This document shows positions 1-8,338 of a stretch of 54,959 bases of DNA, piece by piece. Location: NCBI GenBank assembly GCA_030690405.1, contig JAUYGU010000169.1, positions 1 to 54,959 of the forward strand. The letters are read 5' to 3'. Below the pieces are notes generated by a model. It was not told where the DNA came from and ran no database searches. It was given only the letters and a program-made list of their open reading frames with translations. Within the stretch, counting starts at the first letter, position 1; each line of letters begins with the position of its first letter. Origin of the DNA: Dehalococcoidia bacterium (GTDB taxonomy: Bacteria > Chloroflexota > Dehalococcoidia > SM23-28-2 > RBG-16-64-32). The position numbers and the translations under genes are program-made.

Positions 1-2
1 AC

Positions 3-107
3 GCCTACGCACAGTTCGCCGGTTGGCCTGCCCGGCCGGGCGCTGCCCGCGCTCGCCGGGCCGCGCCGGACGCCCTCGGCGCCGGCGGATCGCGAGGTGC
101 CCAATGA
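3..107 (+). CDS. C-terminal tail of an upstream protein (partial)
   Basis: Frame 3 is open from the left edge and ends at a TGA (105-107) that overlaps the ATG of the next gene in an ATGA junction. This junction type recurs throughout the window. The 34 visible residues are rich in Ala, Arg and Gly and carry no recognisable motif, so no function can be given. The downstream context suggests another glycan-locus gene. The call rests only on the open frame and the overlap, and the frame could also be noncoding. Confidence 0.4.
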   Translation, partial: AYAQFAGWPARPGAARARRAAPDALGAGGSRGAQ

Positions 108-1078
108 GCTCAGTGCCGCTCACCTGTCCCGTCTGCCTTGAGGATGTGGAGCCGCGGCTCCAGGAAAAGAAGGGGCCGTTCGACCTCTACCTCTGTCCCC
201 GCTGCGACGCCGTCTTCTCCCACCCGATAAGCAACCCCGGGTCCTCGTGGTACGAGGAGGACGTGGAGACGCGTGTCCGCCTCCTCGTCGCCTCCGCGAG
301 GAAGCCGGAGGAGATGCTGCGAGAGCCCCATCGCCGCTTCCTGCGGGACCGGCCCGCCCAGGGTGGCACACTGCTGGACATCGGCTGCGCCGAAGGCGGC
401 TTCCTCGCTGTCGCCGGCCGCCATTACCGCGTGGCCGGGCTGGACTTCAACCCTCAGGCGATCTCGCTCGCCCGTGAGCGGTTCCATCTGGAGCATGCGT
501 ACGTGATGACGCTGCAAGAGTTCCAGCAGTCGAGGGCGGGGCTGGGCTTTGCGGAGGGGTTCGACGTCATTACGCTGTTCGACGTCCTGGAGCACGTGGA
601 CGCTCCGGCGCCCTTTCTGCGGACGGTGCGGGAGCTTTTGGCGCCGGGCGGCTGGCTGGCGATCAACGAGCCGAACCGCGACCGCCGGCCAAATATGCAC
701 GAGGCCTGGGACTACCCGCCGCACCACCTCACGCGCTGGAACAAGCGGTCGCTGGGCGGCTTCCTGGAGGGCAACGGCTTCTCGGTCGCGAAGATGGAAG
801 ACTTCACGGACCCCGGCTACCTGTCTATCGCCTGGATGGACCGGCTGGCGCCGATGCGGGCGCTGAAGCGGGCGCTCGTGAAGGGAGGCCGCCCGGCCAG
901 CGACGGCGGCTCCCCGCGCGGATCGGTTCCGAGCCTGATCGGCAGGGCGAGGCTGTCGGTTGCCAGGGTCGCCGATCTGCCGCTGCTCGCCGCCCTGCGC
1001 GCGGTGGGAGCGCCGGGGCAGATGCTGTACTGTCTGGCCCGGCGCGCGGACCGCGGCCGGAAGGGAGGGAGCGCGTGA
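104..1078 (+). CDS. SAM-dependent methyltransferase with N-terminal zinc ribbon
   Basis: A 324-residue class I methyltransferase. The N-terminus has a CPVC...CPRC zinc-ribbon pair, as in sugar C-methyltransferases and other methyltransferases of glycan clusters. It is followed by SAM motif I (LLDIGCAEGGFL) and a post-motif segment containing FDVLEHV. I chose the ATG at 104 because GAGG lies just upstream and the zinc ribbon begins directly after it. An earlier in-frame start would only add an Arg/Pro-rich stretch. It probably methylates a nucleotide sugar or a glycan residue; the acceptor cannot be read from sequence. It overlaps the next gene by GTGA and is probably translationally coupled to it. 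Confidence 0.85.
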   Translation: MSSVPLTCPVCLEDVEPRLQEKKGPFDLYLCPRCDAVFSHPISNPGSSWYEEDVETRVRLLVASARKPEEMLREPHRRFLRDRPAQGGTLLDIGCAEGGFLAVAGRHYRVAGLDFNPQAISLARERFHLEHAYVMTLQEFQQSRAGLGFAEGFDVITLFDVLEHVDAPAPFLRTVRELLAPGGWLAINEPNRDRRPNMHEAWDYPPHHLTRWNKRSLGGFLEGNGFSVAKMEDFTDPGYLSIAWMDRLAPMRALKRALVKGGRPASDGGSPRGSVPSLIGRARLSVARVADLPLLAALRAVGAPGQMLYCLARRADRGRKGGSA

Positions 1079-2049
1079 CGTACTGGCGGGGCAAGCGCGT
1101 CGTCGTTGCCGGTGGCGCCGGCCTTCTCGGCTGCCACGTCGTGCAGGCGCTTCGGGAGCAAGGCTGCCCGGACCCGTTTGTCGTGCGCAGCCGTCACTAC
1201 GACCTCAGGAAAGAGGACGCCGTCGTGCGCCTCCTGGAGGAGAAGCGGCCGCAGATCGTGTTTCACCTCGCCGGTTCTGTCGGCGGCATACGGGCGAACA
1301 CAGAGCGGCCCGCCGACTTTTTCTACGACAACCTGATGATGGGGACGTTCTTGCTGCATCACTGCCAGCGGCTGGGCGTGGAGCGGCTCGTCGCGGCCGG
1401 GCCTGGCTGTGGCTACCCCGACGGCCTGCCGCTGTTGCGGGAGGAGAGTCTGTGGGACGGCCCGCCCCAGCCCGAGACCGCGCCCTACGCCCTCGCCAAG
1501 CGGCTCCTTCATATCCAGTCGCAGGCCTACTACCGGCAGTACGGCTTCGTGTCCGTCATCGCCATCCCGGGCAACCTCTACGGCCCCCACGATAAGTTCG
1601 ATCCGGCGCAGGCGACTGTGGTCCCCTCCCTGATCGCAAAGTTCGTTCGGGCGGTGGAGGCCGGGGAGGAGAGCCTGGAGGTGTGGGGTAGCGGGAACGC
1701 CACCCGCGACTTCATCTACGCGGGCGATGCCGCTCTGGGGATGCTGGCCGCCACCGAGCGCTACGACCGGGCGGAGGTGGTGAACCTGTCCAGCGGAGAG
1801 GAGACCTCCATCCGCGAGCTGGTGGAGACCCTGCGGGAAGTGACCGGCTTCGAGGGGCGAGTGGTCTGGGATACGAGCCAGCCGGAAGGCCAGCAGCGCC
1901 GTCGCTTCGACATCAGCAAAGCGCGGCGCGACCTGGGCTTCGAGCAGCGGGTCAGCCTTCGCGAGGGGCTGCGGCGAACGGTGGCATGGTACCGCGCGCA
2001 GCGGCCGGGACCGGCGGAGCGCCGCGGGTTGGGAGTGGCATCCCAATGA
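1075..2049 (+). CDS. GDP-L-fucose synthase-like NAD-dependent epimerase/reductase
   Basis: A 324-residue extended SDR resembling GDP-L-fucose synthase (GDP-4-keto-6-deoxymannose epimerase/reductase). Visible features are an N-terminal Rossmann loop (AGGAGLLG), the fucose-synthase-type NLMMGTFLLHHC stretch, YALAK (Tyr138, Lys142), SQAYYRQYGF and NLYGP. At the active-site Ser position of the family (GSSCIYP in E. coli) this protein reads GPGCGYP (109-115). The Ser/Thr is therefore replaced by Pro while the nearby Cys is kept. It starts at GTG in a GTGA overlap with the methyltransferase and shares ATGA with the next gene. It probably acts on an NDP-hexose, but the exact substrate is uncertain. 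Confidence 0.8.
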   Translation: MTYWRGKRVVVAGGAGLLGCHVVQALREQGCPDPFVVRSRHYDLRKEDAVVRLLEEKRPQIVFHLAGSVGGIRANTERPADFFYDNLMMGTFLLHHCQRLGVERLVAAGPGCGYPDGLPLLREESLWDGPPQPETAPYALAKRLLHIQSQAYYRQYGFVSVIAIPGNLYGPHDKFDPAQATVVPSLIAKFVRAVEAGEESLEVWGSGNATRDFIYAGDAALGMLAATERYDRAEVVNLSSGEETSIRELVETLREVTGFEGRVVWDTSQPEGQQRRRFDISKARRDLGFEQRVSLREGLRRTVAWYRAQRPGPAERRGLGVASQ

Positions 2050-3098
2050 GCTTCTGGCAGGGCAGGCCGGTGCTGGTGACCGGCGGCAGCGGGTTCATCG
2101 GCGCAAACCTGGTGGAGGCGCTGCTGGCGCTGGACGCGAAGGTGCGCGTGGCGGACAGTCTGGAGCGGGGCCGGTTGCAGAGCCTTCGCTCCTGGCTGGA
2201 CCGCATTCAGTTCGTCCAGGCGGACCTGCTGGAGCGGTCGGCCTGTCTGGAGGCCTGCAGCGGCGTCGACACCGTGTTCCATCTGGCCTCGCGCGTCGGG
2301 GCGATCGGCTACTACGCCGAGCACCCGGCGTCCGTCCTCGCCGACAACTCCATCATCGACGCCAACGTCCTAACGGCCGCCGCCCGTTGCGGCGTGAGCC
2401 GCTACGTCTACGCCAGCAGCGTCTTCGTCTACCCGGCGGAGCTCCAGCGGGACCCCAATGCGCCCGCGCTGAAGGAGGGGCAGGCGCTTCCGGCGAACCC
2501 GCCGAACGCCTACGGCTGGGCGAAGCTCTTCGGCGAGAAGCTGCTGGAGAGCGCAACGAGCGAGCACCCCTCTCTGCGGGGCGCCGCCCTGCGCCTAATA
2601 GGCGTTTACGGCCCCCAGCAGAGCCTCGACCTGGAGCGCGGGTCGATAATCCCGGTCCTCGTCCGCCGGGCGATAGAGTACTCGCGCGGCCGGCCGTTCA
2701 CCATCCGGGGGACGGGCCAGGAAACGCGCTCCTACTGCTACGTCGGCGACGTGGTGCGGGCGATGCTGACGGCGGCGGAGAAGCTGGACAGCCACGCCCT
2801 CCTGGGCCCCATCAACGTGGGCAGCGAGACGAGGATCCGCATCATCGACCTGGCACGAGAGGTAGTGTCCCTGTCAGGCAAGGACATCGAGATCGTCCTC
2901 ACCCCGGCGGAGACGCTTGTGTGGGGGCAGGCGGTGGACTGCTCGGAGGCGCGGCGGCTGCTGAACGGCTGGCGGCCGGCAGTGCCCCTGAGCGAGGGGC
3001 TGCGCCGGGTGTACGAGTATGCGCGCGAGCTCCTGGAATCGGAAGAAAGAAGTGCCCTGAGCACCCTGGGCGGCGGGCGGCCGGCGCCGGGGTCGTGA
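2046..3098 (+). CDS. NAD-dependent sugar epimerase/dehydratase
   Basis: A 350-residue extended short-chain dehydrogenase. TGGSGFIG (12-19) is the dinucleotide-binding loop, YASSVFVYP holds the active-site Ser region, and YGWAKLFGEK supplies the YxxxK pair. The C-terminal half binds the NDP-sugar. ATG 2046 overlaps the stop of the preceding reductase (ATGA), so the two should be translated in a coupled way. Two different epimerases followed by an aminotransferase suggest synthesis of an amino or deoxy sugar. Substrate specificity (UDP-Glc/GlcNAc versus GDP- or dTDP-sugar) cannot be decided. Confidence 0.82.
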   Translation: MSFWQGRPVLVTGGSGFIGANLVEALLALDAKVRVADSLERGRLQSLRSWLDRIQFVQADLLERSACLEACSGVDTVFHLASRVGAIGYYAEHPASVLADNSIIDANVLTAAARCGVSRYVYASSVFVYPAELQRDPNAPALKEGQALPANPPNAYGWAKLFGEKLLESATSEHPSLRGAALRLIGVYGPQQSLDLERGSIIPVLVRRAIEYSRGRPFTIRGTGQETRSYCYVGDVVRAMLTAAEKLDSHALLGPINVGSETRIRIIDLAREVVSLSGKDIEIVLTPAETLVWGQAVDCSEARRLLNGWRPAVPLSEGLRRVYEYARELLESEERSALSTLGGGRPAPGS

Positions 3099-3121
3099 GT
3101 GAACCAAGAGGAGGGACGGAA

Positions 3122-4258
3122 ATGACCCAGAAATCGATGACCGCCTACTACGAGTACGAGGAGAGGATCAAGGGCGAGAAGATCCCCTACTACGAGCCGT
3201 GGCTGGGCGACGAGGAGCTGGCCCAACTCACGGAGGTGATCCGCGCCAACTGGATCTCCGAGGGGGCGAAGACAAGGGAGTTCGAAAGCCGGCTGGCGCA
3301 GCTTCACGGTACCAGGTACGCCCTGGCGGTGGCCAACTGCACCGGCGGCTTGATCATCGCGCTGAAGGCGCTGGGGATCGGCGCCGGCGATGAGGTCATA
3401 GTGCCCACCTTCACCTTCATCGCCAGCGTCAGCTCCGTGCGGCTGGCGGGTGCCACGCCGGTGCTGGTGGACGTGGATGCCCGTACCGCGACAATCGACC
3501 CGGCGGCAGTGGAGCAAGCGATCACACCCCGCACGAAGGCGATCCTGCCTGTGCATCTGTACGGGCATGCCGCGGACCTGGAGGCGGTCATGGCGATCGC
3601 GGAGCGGCACGGGCTCGCGGTCCTCGAGGATGCCGCGCAGGGGCTCGCGGTCAAGTTCCGGGACCGGCCGGTGGGCTCCTTCGGCGCCATCGGCTGCCTC
3701 TCTTTCTTCACCGACAAGTCCATCACCCTCGGCGAGGGCGGCGCCGTCCTGACAAACTCGGACAGCCTCTACGAGGAGCTGCTGATGCTCAAGAACGATG
3801 GCCGGCTGGAGCGGGGGATGTACGTCCACGACCGGGTGGGCTACAACCTGCGCATCACGGAGCTCCAGGCCGCCGTCGGCCTCGCGCAGCTGGGCAAGCT
3901 TGACACCATCGTGCGCCGGAAGAGGGCGAACGAAGAGCTGTACCGCCGGCGGCTGCAGGCGATCCCGGGGCTGGAGTTCACCTACCGCGATCCGCGCTGC
4001 TTCGTCGTGCCGCACCGGGTGAACGTGCTGGTGGACGACCCGGAGGCGCTGATCGCCCACCTGGAGGCGAACGGCATCGGCAGCCGCCGCTTCTACCTGC
4101 CGGTGCACCTGCAGCCCTCCTTCGACATCAAGGGCGACTTCCCGAACGCGGAAGATCTCTACCGCCGCGGCCTGTCTCTCCCCTCGGCGCCGACGCTGAC
4201 GGAGGAGCAGATCGCCTTCGTCTGCGACAAGGTGCGCGAGTTTATGAGCGGAGCGTAG
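3122..4258 (+). CDS. DegT/DnrJ/EryC1/StrS sugar aminotransferase
   Basis: A 378-residue PLP-dependent aminotransferase (fold type I) that would transaminate a keto-sugar nucleotide. The Schiff-base lysine is Lys199 in FFTDKSITLGEGGAV, a context close to perosamine-synthetase-type enzymes. VEDAAQG-like (LEDAAQG) and VPTFTFIAS segments are also present. The ATG at 3122 follows a strong GAGGAGG. An ATG five codons later is possible but is less well placed relative to the SD. It lies 23 bases after the epimerase, consistent with a keto-sugar being made by the upstream SDRs and aminated here. A GDP-perosamine-like or UDP-4-amino-sugar product is plausible but not proven. Confidence 0.88.
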   Translation: MTQKSMTAYYEYEERIKGEKIPYYEPWLGDEELAQLTEVIRANWISEGAKTREFESRLAQLHGTRYALAVANCTGGLIIALKALGIGAGDEVIVPTFTFIASVSSVRLAGATPVLVDVDARTATIDPAAVEQAITPRTKAILPVHLYGHAADLEAVMAIAERHGLAVLEDAAQGLAVKFRDRPVGSFGAIGCLSFFTDKSITLGEGGAVLTNSDSLYEELLMLKNDGRLERGMYVHDRVGYNLRITELQAAVGLAQLGKLDTIVRRKRANEELYRRRLQAIPGLEFTYRDPRCFVVPHRVNVLVDDPEALIAHLEANGIGSRRFYLPVHLQPSFDIKGDFPNAEDLYRRGLSLPSAPTLTEEQIAFVCDKVREFMSGA

Positions 4259-4261
4259 CAC

Positions 4262-5236
4262 ATGCAATCCGTAAGGAACTTAGCGAGGGGAGAGGACGCA
4301 GCCTCCTCCAATCAGCGGGCTCAAAGCGAATGCATTATCTGCGGTCAAGACCGTGGCTCCGTATTCACTGAAGACCCTCGTAGGTTGCTGGAGTGCAGGA
4401 ACTGCGGGTTTGTCTACGCTGATCCTAAACCGTCGCCAGCAGAGCTGGCCGCCTACTACGGGTCCGGCTCGGAAGACGGTACTTCCGAGGGAGCGAATGC
4501 AGGAGGGTCCTGGTTCACCAGGCTCGTCGCCCGGGCTCTGCTGGCCAGGGAGAGACTCCACAGGCAGCGGCTCGCCCTCGCCGGAGAGAGGGTGCGGCGG
4601 TTGGCGCAGTTACTGCCCCTGGCTCCCGGGTCAACGCTGGTGGACGTCGGATGCGGTAGGGGGGAGTTCCTGCACACTCTGGACGTCCGGCATCGGGGTC
4701 TCTCCCTCATCGGGATCGAGCCTTCAAGTGAAGACGCCCGCTACGCCAGAGATGTCTACGGGCTGAACGTGCGGGAGGCGATGTTGGAGGAGATCGCCGA
4801 CGTTCCCAAAGCTGATGTCGTAACGATGTTCCATATCCTGGAACATGTGCATGACCCGGTCGTCGCTCTGCGGAGGGCGGGGGCGCTGCTTGCTGAAGAG
4901 GGCATCTTGGTCGTGGAGGTGCCTAACATGACGCTGTCCAGAATGGGGCTTCCCTTCGGCGGAAAGATTCTATTTCCGGGCTATCACAGCCCGGAGCACC
5001 TGTGGCACTTCACGCCGCGATCCCTGGAGGCGCTGATCACCAAGCAAGGGTTTCGCCAGGTCACCATCACCACTTACACCTTTGGACTCTATCCACTGCT
5101 GGACTTGTTAGCGCTCGGCGTGAATAGCCGGATGTGGCAAAGAGTCTATTTCTCCCTGGCCCGGCTACTCACGTGGCCGCTTTCGGCGAGAGGTGCAGGA
5201 CTAGGAGTGATGGCAGTAGCCAGGATGGGGAAGTAA
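4262..5236 (+). CDS. SAM-dependent methyltransferase with N-terminal zinc-binding segment
   Basis: A 324-residue methyltransferase. CIICGQD...CRNCGFVYADP (about residues 24-60) is a zinc-binding segment of the kind found before sugar methyltransferase domains. SAM motif I is VDVGCGRGEFL, and FHILEHVHDP is the post-motif acidic segment. The architecture matches the first gene of this unit (104-1078), so the cluster carries two related methyltransferases that probably modify different positions. It starts 3 bases after the aminotransferase stop, with GGAG as a possible SD. The local sequence looks slightly less GC-biased at the start. The C-terminus has a hydrophobic segment that may contact the membrane. 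Confidence 0.83.
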   Translation: MQSVRNLARGEDAASSNQRAQSECIICGQDRGSVFTEDPRRLLECRNCGFVYADPKPSPAELAAYYGSGSEDGTSEGANAGGSWFTRLVARALLARERLHRQRLALAGERVRRLAQLLPLAPGSTLVDVGCGRGEFLHTLDVRHRGLSLIGIEPSSEDARYARDVYGLNVREAMLEEIADVPKADVVTMFHILEHVHDPVVALRRAGALLAEEGILVVEVPNMTLSRMGLPFGGKILFPGYHSPEHLWHFTPRSLEALITKQGFRQVTITTYTFGLYPLLDLLALGVNSRMWQRVYFSLARLLTWPLSARGAGLGVMAVARMGK

Positions 5237-5240
5237 GCCC

Positions 5241-6491
5241 GTGAGCCAGGATGGGACGACGCGGAGAGTGTATTTCGAGCCCGCGGGACGGGTCCATTCC
5301 GCCCACCGCGAGCTGATGCGCCATCCCCCTCGCGGCTACGAGTTCGTCACCGGCAGCGGGGCCTGGGACCGCCTGACCGCCACGCCCACAAGGAGCGATC
5401 TTGTCATTCACAACCTGCCGGTGCTCCTGAGCAAGCTCCTCCCCGTACCGCTTGTGAAGGCCTGGCTGGAGTCCGCACTCACGAAACCCCCGCGGGGAAC
5501 AGCGCTCACCTACGCCTACAACCACCCGGTGTTCCGCAGGGAGCCGTGGGTGGTCAACGTGGAGTGGGCGCACATGCTCGCCGGCTTCGAGGTCAAACAG
5601 TTGCGCCGGTACCGGGGGACGATAGAGCGGCTCCTCGCCTCTCCTCACTGCCGGCGCATCATCACCTGGTGTGAAGGAGCCCGGCGGTCCATCCTCGCCA
5701 ACCTGGACGGCAGCGGCTTCGCGCACAAGATCGAGCTCGTGCCTATAGCCGTGCATGCCAAGCGGTTCACGAAGGTTTACGGGGAAGATCGCGTCAGGCT
5801 GCTGTTCGTCGGCTCTGCCAACGCTCCGCGGGGAGCGGTCAGCAGCCGCCTGCCCGGCACCTACCTGTACGACTTCTATCAGAAGGGCGGCCAGGAGGCG
5901 CTTGAGACCTTCGCCCGCCTAAAGCCTGGCCATCCCCAGTTGGAGATGGTGATGCGGGCCGCCGTCCCACCAGAGCTGAAGCGCAAGTATGGTTCCCTGC
6001 CGGGGCTCCGTATCCTGGAAGAGGTGATCCCCTGGCAGCAGCTCCAGGAGGAGTTCGAGGCGGCGGACATCTTCCTGTTTCCCTCTCACCAGGTCCCACC
6101 ATGGGGCGTCATCCTGGACGCGATGAGCTACGAACTGCCGGTCGTTACGACGGACGTGTACTCCAACCCGGAACTCGTAGAGCACGGCGTGACGGGGATC
6201 GTGGTGGAGGCTTCCGCCGCTGTTCCCTACTACGAAGAAGGCGACACCTGTATCCCCAGCGTCGTCACCGGTCGGCGTCGCGAGTTCAACCGCGCCATCC
6301 GCCGCGTCGACCCGGCGGTGGTGGAGCGCCTGGCCGCTGCCGTCGCCGGCCTGATCGAGGACGCTGGTCTGCGGAGGGCGCTCGGCCGGGCGGCGAGGCA
6401 GGAGGTGGAGAGCGGACGTCACTCCATCGCCAGAAGGAACGAGAAGCTGAAGAGGATATTCGACGAGGCCACTGATGGCGCTGACGCTTGA
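5241..6491 (+). CDS. Glycosyltransferase, GT4-like (group 1)
   Basis: A 416-residue putative glycosyltransferase with a GT-B fold. The C-terminal donor-binding domain shows FPSHQVPPWGVILDAM followed by SYELPVVTTDVYSNPELVEHGVTGIVV, matching the group 1 signature region. The EX7E motif is degenerate: the first Glu is absent (Pro/Trp context) and the second is Asp. Activity or donor choice may therefore differ from classical GT4 enzymes. The start is GTG at 5241, five bases after the previous stop. The 3' end overlaps the membrane-protein gene by 17 bases. It probably adds one sugar to the polymer made by this locus. Confidence 0.78.
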   Translation: MSQDGTTRRVYFEPAGRVHSAHRELMRHPPRGYEFVTGSGAWDRLTATPTRSDLVIHNLPVLLSKLLPVPLVKAWLESALTKPPRGTALTYAYNHPVFRREPWVVNVEWAHMLAGFEVKQLRRYRGTIERLLASPHCRRIITWCEGARRSILANLDGSGFAHKIELVPIAVHAKRFTKVYGEDRVRLLFVGSANAPRGAVSSRLPGTYLYDFYQKGGQEALETFARLKPGHPQLEMVMRAAVPPELKRKYGSLPGLRILEEVIPWQQLQEEFEAADIFLFPSHQVPPWGVILDAMSYELPVVTTDVYSNPELVEHGVTGIVVEASAAVPYYEEGDTCIPSVVTGRRREFNRAIRRVDPAVVERLAAAVAGLIEDAGLRRALGRAARQEVESGRHSIARRNEKLKRIFDEATDGADA

Positions 6492-8337
6492 TGCCCTTCG
6501 CGGTCAGGTGAGGGACGCCGCGTCCGAAGGGGTCACCGCTACCTGGTCCTCCGTCCGGCGGTACGGAGAGCTGGTGCTGTGGGCGCTGCTGGCGCTGCTG
6601 AGCCTGATGCTGCTCGCCTATCCCATCAAGCCGAGCCTGGAGTACCAGCCGGTTCAGTCCGTGCAAGCCATCACCAACCTGCCGCTGTTCGGCGCCCTCT
6701 TCTACGCCTGGCTGGCGCTGCTGTTCTCGATATTCTTCCTGAGGGCCGAGAGCAAAGGCGTGCAGGTGACGCTGGTGGTGGTGTTCACGCTGGTTTCCAC
6801 CGGCCCCTGGGTTCGCCTGGCGTGGGGAGATAGCGGCGAGGCGCCGCTATACGCAGCCCAACTGGAGCACATCAGCCAGACGCACCACTTCAGCCTGGAT
6901 AGTCCCAACTTCGCCTATTTCCAGTTTCCGGCGCTGTTCGTCGTGGCGTCTGCGCTCTCCCAGGTCACGGGCATGGCTACCTGGGACACGGTGGTAACCC
7001 TGGTGCTGCTGGACGCGGCGCTGGTGTCGGCGCTGCTATACCTGACGTTCTTCAACGTCACCGGTAGCCCCAAACTGGCGTGGCTGGGCGTGCTACTGGT
7101 CTTGCAGGGGAACATCATCATCGCCAAGATGCTATCTAACTTCCACCCCGGCGCCTTCGGCTTCCTGTTCTACGTGGGGTTCCTGGCGCTGGTCACCCGG
7201 TCCGATCGTCCGGAGAACTCTCTCTGGCAGAACCGGCTCCTGCTGATCATCCTGATGGCCGGGGCGACGATGGCCCACTTCGTGTCCTCCGTCGCGATCC
7301 TCACCGTGCTGGCCGGCATGGCGTTGCTGGGCTGGCTTTCCGGCCTGCGGCCGTCGCGACCGCAGGGCCCACCGGAGCCGGAGGGGCGTGTCCGCGCTCT
7401 ACTCCTGCCGGGCCTGCTCCTGCCGGCGGTTATGGTAGTGGCCTGGGAGGTCTATCAGGCCGCCGCCGTGTTCGGCTCGCTGGCCCGCCTGACGGAGCAA
7501 ACCTGGCGGGGGTTCGTTGAGGGTGAGGTGCTCACGAGATACGCCTACTACCGGGTGGGCAGCTACGTGGAGCGGAGCGTTCTCTGGTCGCTGGCGCTGC
7601 GCTACGTCTGGCTGATGGTGGGTATGGGACTGGGTGGCCTCGTGGGGCTCGTCTACCTGGTGCGGGTGAGGAGGCTGGCGCCGAACCAGACGATGGCTGT
7701 GGGAGGTCTGACTGGAGTGGGACTGCTAGGCCTGGCTATCGCTCTGGGTTCCAGCGGAGAAGACCTGTTCCGCGTCCTCTTCTACGTGCCGGTCTTCACG
7801 GCGCTGCTGCTCTTGCTCGGGATCAGCGCTCTGGGCCGGAGGATGGGGAGATACGCCTTCGCAGCCCTCGCCCTGCTGCTGTTCGTGCTCTCCTTCCCGA
7901 GCCTTCTGAACAACAACTACACCCTCGGATTCAGCGTCTACTACCCGACCGAGCTGGCGTCAGGGGAGTACATGCGCTCCAGCTTCGGTCAGGGGAAGAC
8001 CGTGGAAGTATTCGGCGGCGCCTTTCCGGCTATTTACTACACGCCCGGCGGCGACTTCCGGTTCCCGGACCCCGTAGTCGTCGGCGTCGCCAGATTTTGG
8101 ATCGAGGTACAGGACGACGTGGAGCGGTTCAAGGCTACCGCCGCTGAGCCGAACAGGTCCGGGCTCTGGATACTCTCGGCCAGAACGCCGTCCAACCTCA
8201 GGCACCTGCTGGGCCCAGCCGGTCCCGACGACCCGGAATATCGAAGGCTGTTCGGCGAGGAAGTGCCGCGCGCGGGCCACGCCATATACGACAACGGCGG
8301 CGTGCAGCTCTTCTACGTTGGCCGGGAACTCCACTGA
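6475..8337 (+). CDS. Polytopic membrane protein of the glycan locus (possible GT-C type enzyme)
   Basis: A 620-residue integral membrane protein with about a dozen hydrophobic helices between residues ~25 and ~490 and a soluble C-terminal portion of ~130 residues. I do not recognise a defined family. The long loop after the second to third helices contains acidic residues (GDSGEAPLY) and SHHFSLDSPNF-like text (QTHHFSLDSPNF), reminiscent of GT-C glycosyltransferases or polymer-handling membrane proteins. It overlaps the glycosyltransferase gene and ends the plus-strand unit. Its stop is only 1 base from the stop of the convergent minus-strand gene, leaving no room for a terminator. Roles as polymerase, ligase or lipid-linked-sugar transferase are all possible. 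Confidence 0.75.
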   Translation: MALTLDALRGQVRDAASEGVTATWSSVRRYGELVLWALLALLSLMLLAYPIKPSLEYQPVQSVQAITNLPLFGALFYAWLALLFSIFFLRAESKGVQVTLVVVFTLVSTGPWVRLAWGDSGEAPLYAAQLEHISQTHHFSLDSPNFAYFQFPALFVVASALSQVTGMATWDTVVTLVLLDAALVSALLYLTFFNVTGSPKLAWLGVLLVLQGNIIIAKMLSNFHPGAFGFLFYVGFLALVTRSDRPENSLWQNRLLLIILMAGATMAHFVSSVAILTVLAGMALLGWLSGLRPSRPQGPPEPEGRVRALLLPGLLLPAVMVVAWEVYQAAAVFGSLARLTEQTWRGFVEGEVLTRYAYYRVGSYVERSVLWSLALRYVWLMVGMGLGGLVGLVYLVRVRRLAPNQTMAVGGLTGVGLLGLAIALGSSGEDLFRVLFYVPVFTALLLLLGISALGRRMGRYAFAALALLLFVLSFPSLLNNNYTLGFSVYYPTELASGEYMRSSFGQGKTVEVFGGAFPAIYYTPGGDFRFPDPVVVGVARFWIEVQDDVERFKATAAEPNRSGLWILSARTPSNLRHLLGPAGPDDPEYRRLFGEEVPRAGHAIYDNGGVQLFYVGRELH

Positions 8338-8338
8338 G

